Notes under the pieces: model-generated
Database searches by the model: none
The model's input: the letters and a program-made list of their open reading frames with translations, nothing else
What the model was told of the DNA's origin: nothing
In this document: positions 50,157 to 62,252 of the stretch, piece by piece
How positions within the stretch are numbered: the first letter of the stretch is position 1
Layout of the letters: each line of letters begins with the position of its first letter
Position numbers and translations under genes: made by a program
NCBI RefSeq assembly: GCF_943734655.1
Contig: NC_071355.1
Coordinates: 23,558,268-23,622,267, forward strand
Origin: Sabethes cyaneus
Taxonomy: Eukaryota > Arthropoda > Insecta > Diptera > Culicidae
DNA length: 64,000 nt
Direction: 5' to 3'

Positions 50157-50236
50157 AAGGCATTGTCGTTATTCTACAGCCAGGAAAACTTGCCTGGCCT
50201 GCAGAAATATTGTAGAATAACATTTGTCATGCCGTC
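50157..50236. repeat. Hairpin with ~20-bp arms
   Basis: GGCATTGTCGTTATTCTACA on the left and TGTAGAATAACATTTGTCATGCC-type sequence on the right are inverted, enclosing a second stem CCAGG...CCTGG. Possibly the centre of a larger degenerate foldback between about 49790 and 50340. Confidence 0.5.
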
Positions 50237-50881
50237 CTACACAAATACATGCGCGTTAGCTTCGTAAACATTGTTGTGATTTTCAGTTTGGACGATGAAA
50301 AATTTTGATGGACGGACTTTAAAACGGTGCGACGAATTTAAGAAATAAAGTCAGTTGCGTAATTTCAATAAAATGCTTTAATAATCGCTTTTTAATGATT
50401 TCAAAGTGCACGAATCGGAAGGTAAGTGTGTTTGAGTCAAATCAGCACCAGAAGTTTTGGAGTATTAATTAGATCCATCCAAGAAATGATGAAAATTAGA
50501 ATGACTTTACTTACTACAACGGGAATTAGAAATAAACCCTACTTCATTATTTTCGATTTTTCAAAAGTACAACCGCATGAATCAAGAGCGTTCTTTATTT
50601 GGGTCGACACGTAGGACATATTCCGATCGAAACCTGACAACTTTTCGAGAAAGATTTTTTGGAATGATCCTCTATAACAGCTACCTTCGCGAAAGACATA
50701 GTTCTACGTCAAAATTCATAAAAATGGTTACAAAATAAGCACAAAATCAAAAGTAAAAAGCAGTAGAACAATGAAAACAAAAAAAAAAAAAAATCAAATA
50801 GCCAAGGAATTAAAAAATCGAAAACTTCAAAATGACACAAGTTTCAAGTCCAAAAGACCAGAAGTTCAAAACTGAAAAAAA

Positions 50882-52911
50882 TCTATACCTATAAAAAAGG
50901 ATTTCTGTCTGTCTGTCTGTCCCTATGTTCCTTTTAGAATCGAAAACTACTGAACCGATCGGCGTGAAAATTTGCAATTAGGGGTTTTTGGGGTTACGGA
51001 AGGTTCTCTCGATGGCAAAAGACCCCTCCCCCCATTAAGAGGGGGGCTCCCATACAAATCTATGCCTATAAAAATGGATTTCTGTCTGTCTGCCCGAATG
51101 TTCCTAATAGAATCGAAAACTACTGAATCGATCGGCGTGAAAATTTGCATATAGGGGTTTTTGGGGCCAGGGAAGGTTCTTATGATGGTTAGAGACCCCT
51201 CATCCTACTAAGATGGGGGGCTCCCATACAAATGAAACCCAAATTTCTGCATAACTTGAAAATTAATCGAGCAAATAGAACAAAATTTTACATGTGGGTG
51301 ATTTTGAAGACAAGAATTCTTTCTATGGTGAATTGAGACCCCTCCCCACTTTAGGAGGGGGGGCTCCTATACAAATGAAATACAAGTTTCCTCATAACTC
51401 GAAAACTAATCAATAAAATAGAACCATATTTGGCATGTGGGTGTTTTTGGAGGCATGAATCTTTTCTATGATGAATTAGGACCCTTTACCTTTTTAGGAG
51501 GGGGGCTCCCATACTAACGAAATACAAATTTCCTCATAACTCTAGAATTAATCAAGCAAATGGAACCAAATTTAGCAAGTGGGTGTTTTTGTAGGCAAGA
51601 ATATTTTCTATGGTGAATTAGGACCACTCCCCACTTTAGGAGGGGGGCTCCTATACAAATGAAAAAACAAAATTTCCTCATAACTCGAGAAATAATCAAG
51701 CAAATGGAACAAAATTTGGCATGTGAAGGTTTTCGAGGGCAAGAATATTTTCTATGGTGAATTAGGACCCCTCCTCACTTTAACAGGGGGGGCTTCTACA
51801 CAAATTAAATACAAATTTCCTTATAATTCGAGAACTAATCAAGCAAATGGAACCAAATTTGGCATGTGGGATCTCCCACAGTCTTGAATTGATGAGTCTT
51901 GAATTTATTTTATGATAGTTAGAGACCTCTCACCCCTGTGTTAGGGGGATATGGGCTCTCATACAAATAAAACAGAAATTTTTGCGAAACTCAAAAACTA
52001 ATCGAACTCGAGAAGTTCGAGACTCTTCCATAAAACATTAGTTAATAACAAGGCCACAAAAACTATCTATAGTAACACTAGATCATTCAGGACGAGGCGG
52101 CCGCGAGTGTTGCCGGTGACCCGCCGTCGGAACCGCCGATCACTTTGGGAAGCAACAACCCGCAGAAATCACTACTGTCTAGGTTTATTTGTTTTCCTAG
52201 GTCTACCTGGGTTACCTGGAACGAGCGACAGCGAGTAAGGAGAGGATCGCGAAATGGTACTTTCCACAAAAAAGTTTTACGTGAAATGGTACATTCCGCT
52301 TAAGGTTTTTCGTAAAATGATATTCGGCGAAATGTTGTACAATCATGGCGAATATTACTATCCGCTTTCTGGCTATGCAATGAGGGGACAGGGGAGATGT
52401 TTTCTACTTTACTGTGAGGAAAAATTGCAAATTTGTATATTAAACTACTCATTCCTGGTAACTAATAAGCAATAACATAAGCAGCAAATCAGCGTATCTG
52501 GCATTTTATACTGCACGTTGTTGTATATTAGCTTTTTGACTGCATAGGTGTTGTAAATTGGCATCCAAAATTGTATTCAAATTCTTCGTGTCGGTAATTA
52601 TCTGTAAATTAGCATTGTCAGCACTATAAGAAGATTATCAGTATAGTAGCTGTATATTTTGCCAAAATAGCATTTAAGTAGCATTTAAGGCGACTCAAAT
52701 GCTTATTGGCCTACATTTGAATAGCATTGGTGATGCTTATTGGTTACCTGGGATGCTTTCATAATTACATAACTGCCAAAATGAATCATCTAAGGTTGAA
52801 CTCCTCAGAAACTTGCAAAACTCGAGATTGTGACAAAGATCATCCGAGATTCATGATTTATGTACAACACAGGTTAATTTGTGGCAATACGAAGTTTGTC
52901 GGGTCAGCTAG
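50882..52911 (+). mobile_element. Non-autonomous Helitron with duplicated 5' end
   Basis: It starts TCTATACCTATAAAAAAGGA after a host A and ends GTCGGGTCAGCTAG before a host T. A second 5' end, TCTATGCCTATAAAAATGGA, begins at 51059 after another A, so a 177-bp 5' segment is present in tandem. About seven modules of 140-165 bp follow (about 51190-51970), each with a C-rich/G-rich stem and TCCCATACAAAT-like word, as in the 39418 copy. GGACGAGGCGGCCGCGAGTG (about 52090) is the shared post-array block. The last 800 bases differ from the other two copies. Confidence 0.8.
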
Positions 52912-53228
52912 TAAAATATATAAAAAAAATTTCGCGCTATTTAAGAATTTTTAATTCAATTTCGGGCAACTTCGCGCAAACCAGGCAACCATTAGGTGAA
53001 AGTACTATATTTTGTTTATAGAAAAACAATATTTCCATCAGAAGATCTTCAAAGGAATCTCAGAAAAAATCAACCATGCTGTACTCCCGATAACGACTGA
53101 TTGATTTTAAAATACTAAGCAGTATTAGCCGAGTTAACTTGAAATTGGATTCCCGATGAGTAAGGTTCGTTTTTTAGAAGTGTGTGATGATGATTGTGGA
53201 TAAAATGCAATAACATTCAATAAAATGC
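52912..53228. other. No gene recognised
   Basis: A/T-rich sequence between the Helitron and the CGCGTAAA-type repeat. TTCGGGCAACTTCGCGCAAA near 52960 may belong to the latter. Confidence 0.35.
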
Positions 53229-53440
53229 GTGTGTAGAAAACTTGATGTCAATTACACTCAAGTCGTTTTTTGCGCGAAGGATACGTTCCGCGTAAATCAA
53301 AACCGCGTGAATTCCAAACTTACGTGTAAAAATAGACGTTTTGGGCAAATCTGCATAATTTCCGAAGGTTGCGTAAAAATACCGCGCGAATTCCAAAATT
53401 CGCGTAAACTCCGAAATTCGCGTAAAAAGCGACCCCAGTG
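53229..53440. repeat. Degenerate CGCGTAAA/CCGCGTGAATTCC minisatellite
   Basis: Loose repeats of TTCCGCGTAAA, CCGCGTGAATTCCAAA and TTCGCGTAAAAA occur over about 200 bp. The frames at 53229-53582 (+) and 53542-53297 (-) are products of this repeat. Similar wording in T-rich form (TTTTTTATACGCC, AACACGGTTT) occurs at about 60350-60470. Confidence 0.6.
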
Positions 53441-55744
53441 TACTAGTATTGGTGGCCTTGATAAGGACAGCGAAGTTTGTAAGAAGTTGGCTTTTGGTCC
53501 CAAAATACTGCCTTGGGGGACTTCCGAACTGATACTAAACAAGCTAGATTGTGACGTACCTAAATTCGTAGCAGTTTTTTGATGATTCTAACCATGCTGC
53601 CATCGTTCTGTTGATATTTAATTTCATGGAGCTTACAATTGCTCCAGGTTGTACTAAACCCCTATCCCGAATCACGCAATCCTGTTTATAGAGCTCTTCA
53701 GTACGTTAAGAACAACTGTTTGTAATGAAAAACATCACTAGATGGATGTACGAACTAGCAAGCCGTTAAGATTCAACTACAAAAAGGACAAACGCAATAT
53801 TTTCTTAAATAAATGATAGCTCAGATTACTCGTTTGCAAACGCTAATATATTTCAATTTCCAGCTAGAAAAGTATCAAGCAGCAATATATTACCCAGCGC
53901 TGCATCGAGAAAGGCCCTCCGATGCAGCTTCGCATCCATCCGGTGCGACCGGCCTTTCGTGGGGACAGTGATAAAATTAATTAATTGTATAACTTCGCTC
54001 CCATTCCTTCTGCGCGATCCTTCGCCCTTCCCGACGACGACGCTGCTCTGCCGTGCTGTGCTGTACGGTCAGTGATGCGGAAAAACGGCGAACCACTTGC
54101 CACGAGGATTGTTGTGGTTCGGCAAAGTGCGGCAAAAACCGCACAACATCGTAGAGGACCACAGTGCACCGCCATGCGATCCACTAGAAGGGTGGCAATA
54201 GTGCTGCGGGATATTATTTCTCGGCAATCACAGTTTTCACAAATTACCAACAAATGTGCGCCCGGTCCGCGTGGAGCTGTAGGGAAATCGGAATTACCGC
54301 CTCGGTTGGCAAGATTGATAACCTTGAACGTTGATTGCCGCCGAGCATAGATTGCATAACACACGTAACCGTCGGGCATGATGGGGGGTTCTCGCCGTCA
54401 ATTCTGAATTGATCGTTTGATTTGAAAAGTAAAATAAAACAAGCTCTAGTGCAACAAGTGGAGTTATTACTTAGCGTCGTTTTGTTTCTGCGCAATAAAA
54501 AGCCACATTCGATCGACGCACGAGTCTCGTTCTAGGCTGTCCCGGGCTCGCAACTAGCTTCCCCCTTATCACCTGCCACCCGGACTCGAATCTCGGACTC
54601 GGACCCATGATCGCGCTGAACCCGCATAGGACTCTAGGGACGGATGGTTTATGCATAAGTTTAAATGAATTATTCCTAGCGCATGTAGCGAATAAAGAGT
54701 CGCTCAATTGCTATTGCACCAGTCAGCCACTCGACGGGTGATGGAGTCGTCATCTTCTGAGCCGCTCAACTCTGCACCTTCTTGGCATTTACAGAAAAAA
54801 ACCTATATGCTGCCTGTACGAACAAGTGTGTGCGGACGGGATCGCGAAACCAGCTACCTACTAGCGAGGAAAAAAACGGCAATTATTCACTCCAACTCAT
54901 TAGTTAGTCCTATGCGACCGGCTGCTTGTTGCTGCAGCGTAATGGAGTCGATTGAAGAAAGAGGGCCCAATATGCACTGCCGTGAGTGACGATTTGCAGG
55001 CAATTCAGCCTCCGTCCGTACCCGAGCCCGTTGCTTCAGTCAGTGCAGGCAGCGCCAGTATGCAAATGATGGTGATTTTGAAGCGTTAGAACAATAATAA
55101 CCACCCGTAGAAGGAGGAACCTGGTCGAAGGTTTCTCCAGCGTACGCTCTGTAGGGATCGATAATCTGATTATATAAGAGCAGATTGCATCAGGTGTGTG
55201 TGTGTGGTTGTGGATGTGTTTTGTCAGGGCAGTGAAGTTTGGCACAGGGGGTGGTTGGAGAGGGTGGTTGGGTTGTCTTACGACTAAGTTATACCGAAGA
55301 ATTACTTGCAACATTAATTGAAGTCATGTCAGCGCTGACTTCGGATGAAATATTGCCTGCCTGCGGTGTAGCGGTTTTGCATACAAACACGTGTGTTTGG
55401 AATTAACCTTCGCTGCAGATTGTAGGCTTTTATAGGCTGCGAAGGCTCTAGAATGCGACTAGAAGTGCTGGGCGGTTGTACGCGAGGTGAACAATTTTGA
55501 TGAAGATCGATTAAAGTGATGAATGGGGACGATTCGAAGAATAGAGCCAGCTGATGATCGATTTTGCATTGGCTTTTCGTAATTATACAAACACTTGATT
55601 CAAAGGAAATTATACAAAAAAAGACTGCTAGTAGGTATATTGACGTGATCTGGCACAGGTTAGATAGTTAATGATTGTGATTTTGACCATTCAATCATTA
55701 AATATTAGAAGACGCTAGATTTTGCTTTTCACGCAACGATAACG
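53441..55744. other. Unique-looking, relatively G+C-rich; no gene supported
   Basis: Several frames on both strands overlap at 53981-54989 without recognisable motifs or splice-consistent structure. A 12-nt inverted pair (GAAAGGCC...GGCCTTTC) lies at 53911-53960. A (TG)n stretch at 55196-55218 is short. I searched the minus strand for a Hid-type first exon here and did not find one. Confidence 0.4.
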
Positions 55745-57436
55745 TTTCGATAGAATCATAGAATCAAAGTATCAAAGAATCATAGAATCTTAGAATCATA
55801 GAAGCATAGGATCATAGAATCATAGAATCATAGAATCACAAGAAACATAGATTCATACACATAGAAACATTGAATCCAAGAATTCATAACCTTATATTCA
55901 TATATTCATTCTTATATTCCTATGAGAATCCAAGAAGCTAAGAATCAGAGATACAACAATCCAAGAATTCAATTACAGAATTCAATAATTCAAAAACCCA
56001 CGAATGCAAGAATCCAAAAATTTAAGAATTCCAGGATCGAAGATCTCAACAATCCTAGAATTTCATAATCCAAGAATTCAAGAGTCCAGTAATCAACAAT
56101 TCACGAATTTAAGAATTTTAAAATTTCAGAATTTAAGAATAAGAGAATACCAGAAACTGAGAATCCAAGTGAATCCAAGAACTATAAAATTCAAGAATTC
56201 AACAACTAAAGAATGCAATAATCTAAAAATCCGAGGATTCAAGTATCTAAAGCATCCAATAATATAATCGATCCAATAATATAATCAAGAATCGAAGCAC
56301 TAAAAAATCGAAGGTTCCAATAATCCAAAAATTTAAGAATCCAATATTTCGACAATCAGAGAATCGAAGAATCTAATAAACCTTTAATGTAAGAATCCAA
56401 GTGTCACAGAATCCAAGAATACAGGATTCTAAGAATCTAATAATCCAAGAATCAGAGGATCCAAAAATCGCAGAATCCAAGAACACAAGTATTCAATAAT
56501 CTAAAAATCCAAGAATTCAAGAAACCAAGAATACAAGAAAGTAAAATTCTGAGAACCCAAGAATTCAAGAATACAAGAAACCAGGAATCAAAGAATCCAG
56601 AAATTTCAAATCTAAGAATCCAAGAATCCCGAAGTTCTAGGATCCAAGAATCAGTGAATTAAAAAAATTAAGAATTCAAGAATCGAAGCATTCGAAAATG
56701 CAAGTATCCAAGAATAGAAGATCTCGAAATTCCAAGAAAATAATAATCCAAACATTCAAGAATCTGAGAATCCAAGAATTATAGAATCTATGAATTCAAG
56801 AATGAGAGAATTTAAGAGCTCACAAATCCAAGAATCCAAAATCTATGCATCAAAGAATTCAATAGTTCAATGATCAAATAATCCTAGAATCCAACAACCC
56901 TAGGATCCATGAAACCAAGAATCAAAGAATCTCAATCGTCCAATAATCCAAAAATCACGAAACCCAATAATTCAAATTCAAGAATCTAAGAATCAAAGAA
57001 CTGAAAAATTCAAGAATCGAAGAACTAAAAAAAAATAAAAATCTAAGATTTTAATATTAAGGACTCGAAGAATCCAATAATCCAATAAACTCAAAAGTCC
57101 AATAATGCAATAATACAATGATCTAGTAATCTCTTAAAATGAAATTAGTCATCATTGATTCTGACAATTTCAAAAGCAGTATTTTTGTTTGAAAGGAAAA
57201 TTCTATGCATGAAAATATATTCGCAGTGTTCAGCTAGGTAAAATCCATCAGAATCCATCAGTCTACGAATTCAAGAATCCAAGAATTCAAAATTCCAAGA
57301 ATCGAAGAAATAGAAAATCTGAGAATCCAAGAACCAAAGGACTCAGCCGTCTTCGATTCTTGGAAGCTCAACAATCCTGGAATTCTACAATCCATGAGCT
57401 TCAGAATCCAGAAATTCACGAATTGAAGATACGAGA

Positions 57437-58172
57437 TGGTGCCGACAGAAGACATTCCGATGAAATAACTCTCGAGCTGAAGGATGTAGCCATCGCAAAC
57501 CATTGTTACAAAACCCGAACCCAGCTTCGAAAGTCATTTGGGCGCCTTGCAACCGTTTATAGACGACGATGGTTCCCTTCGAGTCGGCGGACATTCGCAA
57601 AATTCGAAATTGCCCTTTGAAACCAAGCATCCAAGCATTGTTGCTTCTTCAAAACGACTCCAAGAGGGACACTCCGGGGTGTTGGCAGCCGTTTGTCAAA
57701 AATTTTGGATCGTCAATGCTCGTTTAACTATTCGTAAGGTGATCCACATTGTCGTGAGATGTTTCCGCACGAAGCCGAGGAAGGGTGATCTTCCTGAACC
57801 TCGGGTAGACGTCGCCGCACCGTCTGATTGGACTGGCGTCGATTATGCTGGGTCAGTTTCAGTGAAGGAGAGCATTGCTTAATTCGCGTTCCAAGTATCG
57901 AAGGTGTTTCACCACGAACTTGTGTCGGACTTGTCGTCGAATGCCTTCCTGGTCGTACTTGATCGTTTTCTCAATCAATGGTATGCAGAATATTTTTAGA
58001 CAACGTAACCAATTTTGTTGGCGCATCCAGGTGGCTGCGCTTCGGTAGGCTGCGAATTTCGGTAGTAAAGACCATAGTTCAAGGCCAAAATCAAAGATTC
58101 TCTATTATACCGAGAAGTAGAACGGGAATTCATCCCACCAAGATCGCCGAGGTTTTGGGGTATTATGATTGA
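57437..58172 (+). pseudogene. BEL/Pao retrotransposon integrase fragment, broken
   Basis: Frames give FIDDDGSLRVGGHSQNSKLP, then KHPSIVASSKRLQ, LAAVCQKFWIVNARLTIRKV, VVRCFRTKPRKGDLPEPRVD and WTGVDYAGSVSVKE, the zinc-binding and start of the integrase core of BEL/Pao polyproteins. After a stop it continues as HHELVSDLSSNAFLVVLDRF, then DNVTNFVGAS (usually DNGTNF), and HPTKIAEV-type or frame-shifted PPRSPRFWG near 58135-58160. No LTR, RT or protease is visible. Both sides are AAGAATCC array, so the retroelement remnant lies inside the satellite. It is dead owing to stops and frameshifts. Confidence 0.88.
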
Positions 58173-58618
58173 CCAAAGTGAAGGTGATGAAACTGCATTT
58201 AGTCATAATTCTAGGATCTTAGAAGCATTACAGAAACCAAGAAACTAAGAATCTACGAATTCGAGAATCAGAGACATCAGGGACAGCACTACTGGAATCC
58301 AATAATTCAAAAATTCAACTGTGCAATAATCGCAGAACTCAAAAATGCATGAATCCAAAAATCGGAATCCAAGAATCCAAGAAAAAATAAATTCGAGAAT
58401 CGAAGAAAACAAATAACCAGGAATCGAAGAATCTAATCTTTAACCAACAATCAGGGAATCGAAGAGTCTGATAATTCAATAATCTGAGAATCTAAGTTTC
58501 CTAAGAAATAACAGAAACCTTAATTTTAATTTTTCAATGATCAAATCAACTCAAAAAATCAAGAAGCCAGTAACAAGCGAATTCAAGAATCCAGCAATTC
58601 TGAAATCCAGTAATACAG

Positions 58619-58835
58619 CCCGCCCAGTTAGCTCAGGGGTACTATGCTGGCCTGACAAGCCAGTCGTCATATGTTTGAATCTCGATTGGACGGTGCCGCT
58701 ATAGGGTTAATAGGATCTTTGCACTATCCCCGTAATTTTCTTGTACTCTAATAACCGGCTGCGAAGTCTGTCGAAAAGAAGGGTCAAGTTCTGAAGGACG
58801 TTTATACTCATGGCTTTGTTTTGGCTTTTTTTTAG
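58619..58835 (+). repeat. tRNA-derived SINE
   Basis: The head has an A-box-like TTAGCTCAGGGG (58628-58639), a perfect five-pair anticodon stem (CTGGC/GCCAG) with a seven-base loop, and a B-box-like GTTTGAATCTC (58673-58683). The T stem does not pair, so it is not a functional tRNA. A tRNA-unrelated tail follows, with GCGAAGTCTGTCGAAAAGAA and AGGGTCAAGTTCTGAAGG, ending T-rich near 58835. This composition is typical of mosquito tRNA-related SINEs. Confidence 0.75.
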
Positions 58836-60960
58836 GAATATAAAAATCCTAGAATCCAGGATTATAAAAATCCAAGTATCAGAAAATTCAATAATTCAAA
58901 AATTAAAGAACACAATAATTTATAACTCTAAAGATCGAGGAACTCGAAAATGCAGGAATAGAAGTTCTCAAAAACCCAATGATCGGAGGATCCACGAATC
59001 CAAGAATCTGAGTATCCAATCTAAGAATCCCAGATTTCAAGAATAAGAGACCTCAAGAAACTAAGAATCCAAGCAATTAAAGAATCCAATAATCCAAGAA
59101 TTGTAGACACCAGAGAATCCAAGAATTGAAAAATTTGAGAATTGACCAAACTCGTGACTTTAGTCATGACCTTGAAATGTGGTCAGGCATATATTAATAG
59201 TTTTTTGAAACGATGATTCTACAATTGATGAAGGGCATTCCAGCATTGGACAAAAGATAGGAGTCACGACGACAACTTGTTAAGCATAGCTACTTATTAC
59301 CCCCCCCCCCCCTTTCTTTCCACCCTTCCCCTTCATTCCCGCAAAAAATCCTTCTTCATTACTTTCCCTTACCGTCCCTTCATCAATTGTAGAATCATCG
59401 TTTCAAAAAAATATTAAATTTGAGAATCCTGGAACCGAACAACGAAGAATCTAATAATCCAATAATCCTAAGAATCCGAGAGTCAGAGAATCCAAAGATC
59501 TTAAAATTTGAGAATTCAGGAATCCAGGATACAGAGAATTCAATAATTAAAAAAATTCAAGAATCCAAGAATCCGGAGAACTCAAAAATACAACAACTGA
59601 AGATTGCAAAAATCATAAACTCCAAGAATCCTACAAACCAATAAGCTAAAAATCCACGAAACCATTATTTTATGAATCTAAGATTGCTAGAATCTAATAA
59701 ATCAAGGAACCTAGAAAGTTCAAGAACTGAAAAATGCAAGAATCCAAGAAGCGAAGAGCTAAGAAACCAGTAATTCAAAAATCCAAGATTCCAATAATCT
59801 AAAAATTTACGAATCCAAGAATCGAAGAAAAGAAGATACCTAGAATCCATAAAACCAAACCAAGAAACTTAGAATCCAAAAATTCAAAAATCAAGAAGCC
59901 AGAAATCAGCGAATCCAAGAATCCAGCAATTACAAAATCCAATATTCCAGGAATCCTTAAATACCCAAGAGTTTAATCCAAGAATTGGAGAATCCAATAA
60001 TTCAAAAATCTAAGGATTCAAGAGCTTAAAAACTTAAAAATCCAAGAATCGAGGCGCTCAAAAATGTAAAAATTAAAAAGCCAGGAATCCAATAATCCAG
60101 CACTCCAACAATGCAATAATGATCTAAGAATCCACAAATACATGAATTTATGAATCTAAAATTCTAGAATCTAGACATACAAGAATCCAAAAAGCCCAAG
60201 AATAAGGGAAAACAAGAAACCAAGAATTCACGTAATTAGAGAATCCAATTCAAGAGCTCCAAAATCCAGGTTTCGAAGAATCCAAAATCCTTAATTTTGA
60301 CAATCAGAGAATCCAAGAATTTAATACACTCAAGTTTTTTTTATACAGCTTATATTTATGGTTTTTAAATTACCGTAGTTTTTTATGACGATTTTTGAAT
60401 TAACACGGTTTATTTTTATAACAAAATTTTAATCAACGTGATTTTTTACATCGTTTTATTTTATACGCCATGTATCCCCCGTGTACAAATAGATTTGAGT
60501 ATAATTCAATCTAGGTGTTCAAAAAATTAAAAATACAAGAATCCAAGAACCGAAGAACCCCCAAAATTCTGGATTCAACGAACTGAAAAGTTCGAGAATT
60601 TAATAATGCACTAATCTGAAAATACCGTAATCGAAAAATCCAGGGATCCAAGAATCTAGGGATTCGATATTCCAAGAATTCGACAATCTTAAAATACAAA
60701 AATCCTAAAATCCAAGAATTCAACAAACCAACCATCCAAGCATCTTAATTATTCATTATTATCCAAAAACTCAAAAAACCAAAAACTTAAATTTCGCAGA
60801 ATCCAAAAATCCAAGATTACAGCAATCATGGAATCGAAGAATCCAATAAATTAATAATACCAGAATTTAAGAGTCAGCGATTTCAAGAATTCAAATTCTA
60901 AGAATCTAATAATTCTCAATCAAAAATCCAATTGAATCGAAAAATGAAAAATCCGTATCG

Positions 60961-61472
60961 CCTATGTTGCCGAAATCGAAACCGTGCCTAAATCGAGACC
61001 CTTTTTCGATATGAAAAAATTTAATGTAAATGCTTTAGAAATTGACTAAATATATTTAATGAACGATTCCAACCATTTTATGTTTAAAAAATCCGCCAAG
61101 AGCTGTCCGTTCGGTGCAAATAAGATATTGTCACCCTGCGGTAAGACGTAGTCCTACGGCAATAAAAATATTATTGTTGGAAACCACATAACTTTTTTTC
61201 ATGAACATACTGAGGGCATCATGTTTTCGTCATTTAAGCTGAAGGTCGTCAGAGGTCAGCTGCTTTTTTACTGATTTCAGTACTTTGTTTCCACTATCGT
61301 TTTGTTTATGCTAAGTTTATGCTGAGTTGCTAGTAGTAGGAAATAATCTGTTATGAACAATTATGAAACGTAGAATCGCGTATCCATTTTTGCTGTTGAT
61401 CTAGATCCGACAGTAATTCTATCACATAAATCGTTGTTTACGGTGAATTTTATTATCAGAGAATTTTATAAG
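60961..61472. repeat. Dispersed repeat inverse to the 44.3-44.6 kb block
   Basis: CGCCTATGTTGCCGAAATCG and CGTGCC (about 60959-60990), and GGTAAGACGTAGTCCTACGG (about 61139-61160), are related in inverse to sequence at 44385-44600. The rest is unremarkable. Confidence 0.4.
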
Positions 61473-62052
61473 TATGAGTAATTCTCGCTGAAACGGGGCC
61501 ACTACTGACACGAGGTCTTCAAATATTGGAACTTTTGCGCTTAATTGGTTGAAAATGGTTAAAAAATAAGAATTACACTTTTGATACCTCGAAATAGTGG
61601 ACCCGTCGTGCGCCGGGGGATCTATCAGGTTCAAAAAAAGTTAAATTTTGAGCAAACCTTGAGATCTATATCTTGTGATATTTCATAAATTGGTCCTAAA
61701 CTGAAAATCGGTTGGGGGGATCATGGTGAAAACGGCGATTTTTTGATAAAATCCAATTTGGCGACCAAATCCTACATTTGAAAGACATGCTCTTCTCCTT
61801 TACAGAACCGGACCACTTGTTAGTTATTTCATGGCAAATTTATGAAATATCACAAGATATAGATCTCAAGGTTTGCTCAAAATTTAACTTTTTTTGAACC
61901 TGTTAGGCCTCTTGGCGAACGAGGGGTCCACTATTTCGAGGTATCAAAAGTGTAATTCTTATTTTTTACCCATTTTCAACCAATTAAGCGCAAAAGTTCC
62001 AATATTTGAAGACCACGTGCCAGTAGTGGCCCCGTTTCAGCGAGAATTACTC
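61473..62052. repeat. 580-bp foldback element with long inverted arms
   Basis: It starts GAGTAATTCTCGCTGAAACG and ends with the complement, CGTTTCAGCGAGAATTACTC. The arms run at least 150 bases with few mismatches (CTGACACGAGGTCTTC against GAAGACCACGTGCCAG), and inner arms with TTGAGATCTATATCTTGTGA extend the pairing further. The open frames at each end encode near-identical peptides because they are the same DNA in inverse. Related to the degenerate element at 33640-34215. Confidence 0.88.
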
Positions 62053-62144
62053 TATATTTTCGAAACTTTACGACTGTTAATTGAGTAGTGAACATTATTG
62101 GCCAATTTCAAGCTCAACGTAAATATGGCATCACTCCCGTTTCC

Positions 62145-62252
62145 TTGGTGACGTATCAACAACGACGGTCGCGGATTCGGAATTGCAATCGAAACTTCGT
62201 TTTTTCGATTGCAATTCCGAATCCGCGACCGTCGTTGTTGATACGTCACCAA
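62145..62252. repeat. Perfect 50-bp-arm hairpin
   Basis: Arms 62145-62194 and 62203-62252 are exactly complementary over 50 bases with an 8-base loop (CTTCGTTT). The arm begins TTGGTGACGTATCAACAACG. The 62280-62370 flank resembles 49610-49720, so the hairpin sits in a member of a dispersed family. Perfect identity suggests a recent inverted duplication or conversion. Confidence 0.95.

Larger units (their letters stand above)
55745..60960. repeat. Degenerate AAGAATCC short-period array with insertions
   Basis: Runs of variants of CCAAGAATCC/AAGAATCC/AAAATCC occur at about 55755-57120, 57244-57430, 58200-58615, 58840-59150, 59415-60335 and 60505-60960. They are split by BEL/Pao sequence (57437-58172), a SINE (58619-58835), a poly-C-bearing block (59299) and an A/T block (60335-60500). 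Predicted Asn/Ile/Lys-rich frames (for example at 56004 and 59420) are artefacts. The unit shares CCAAG with the AAGTCC array at 16-26 kb. Confidence 0.9.

Noticed and set aside
53981..54379. Possible hid first exon in the G+C-rich 54-kb segment
   Set aside because: No Met-Ala IAP-binding start, no conserved peptide and no splice-consistent frame on the minus strand.
58621..58695. Cellular tRNA gene
   Set aside because: The T stem does not pair, one acceptor pair is mismatched, and a SINE-type body follows.
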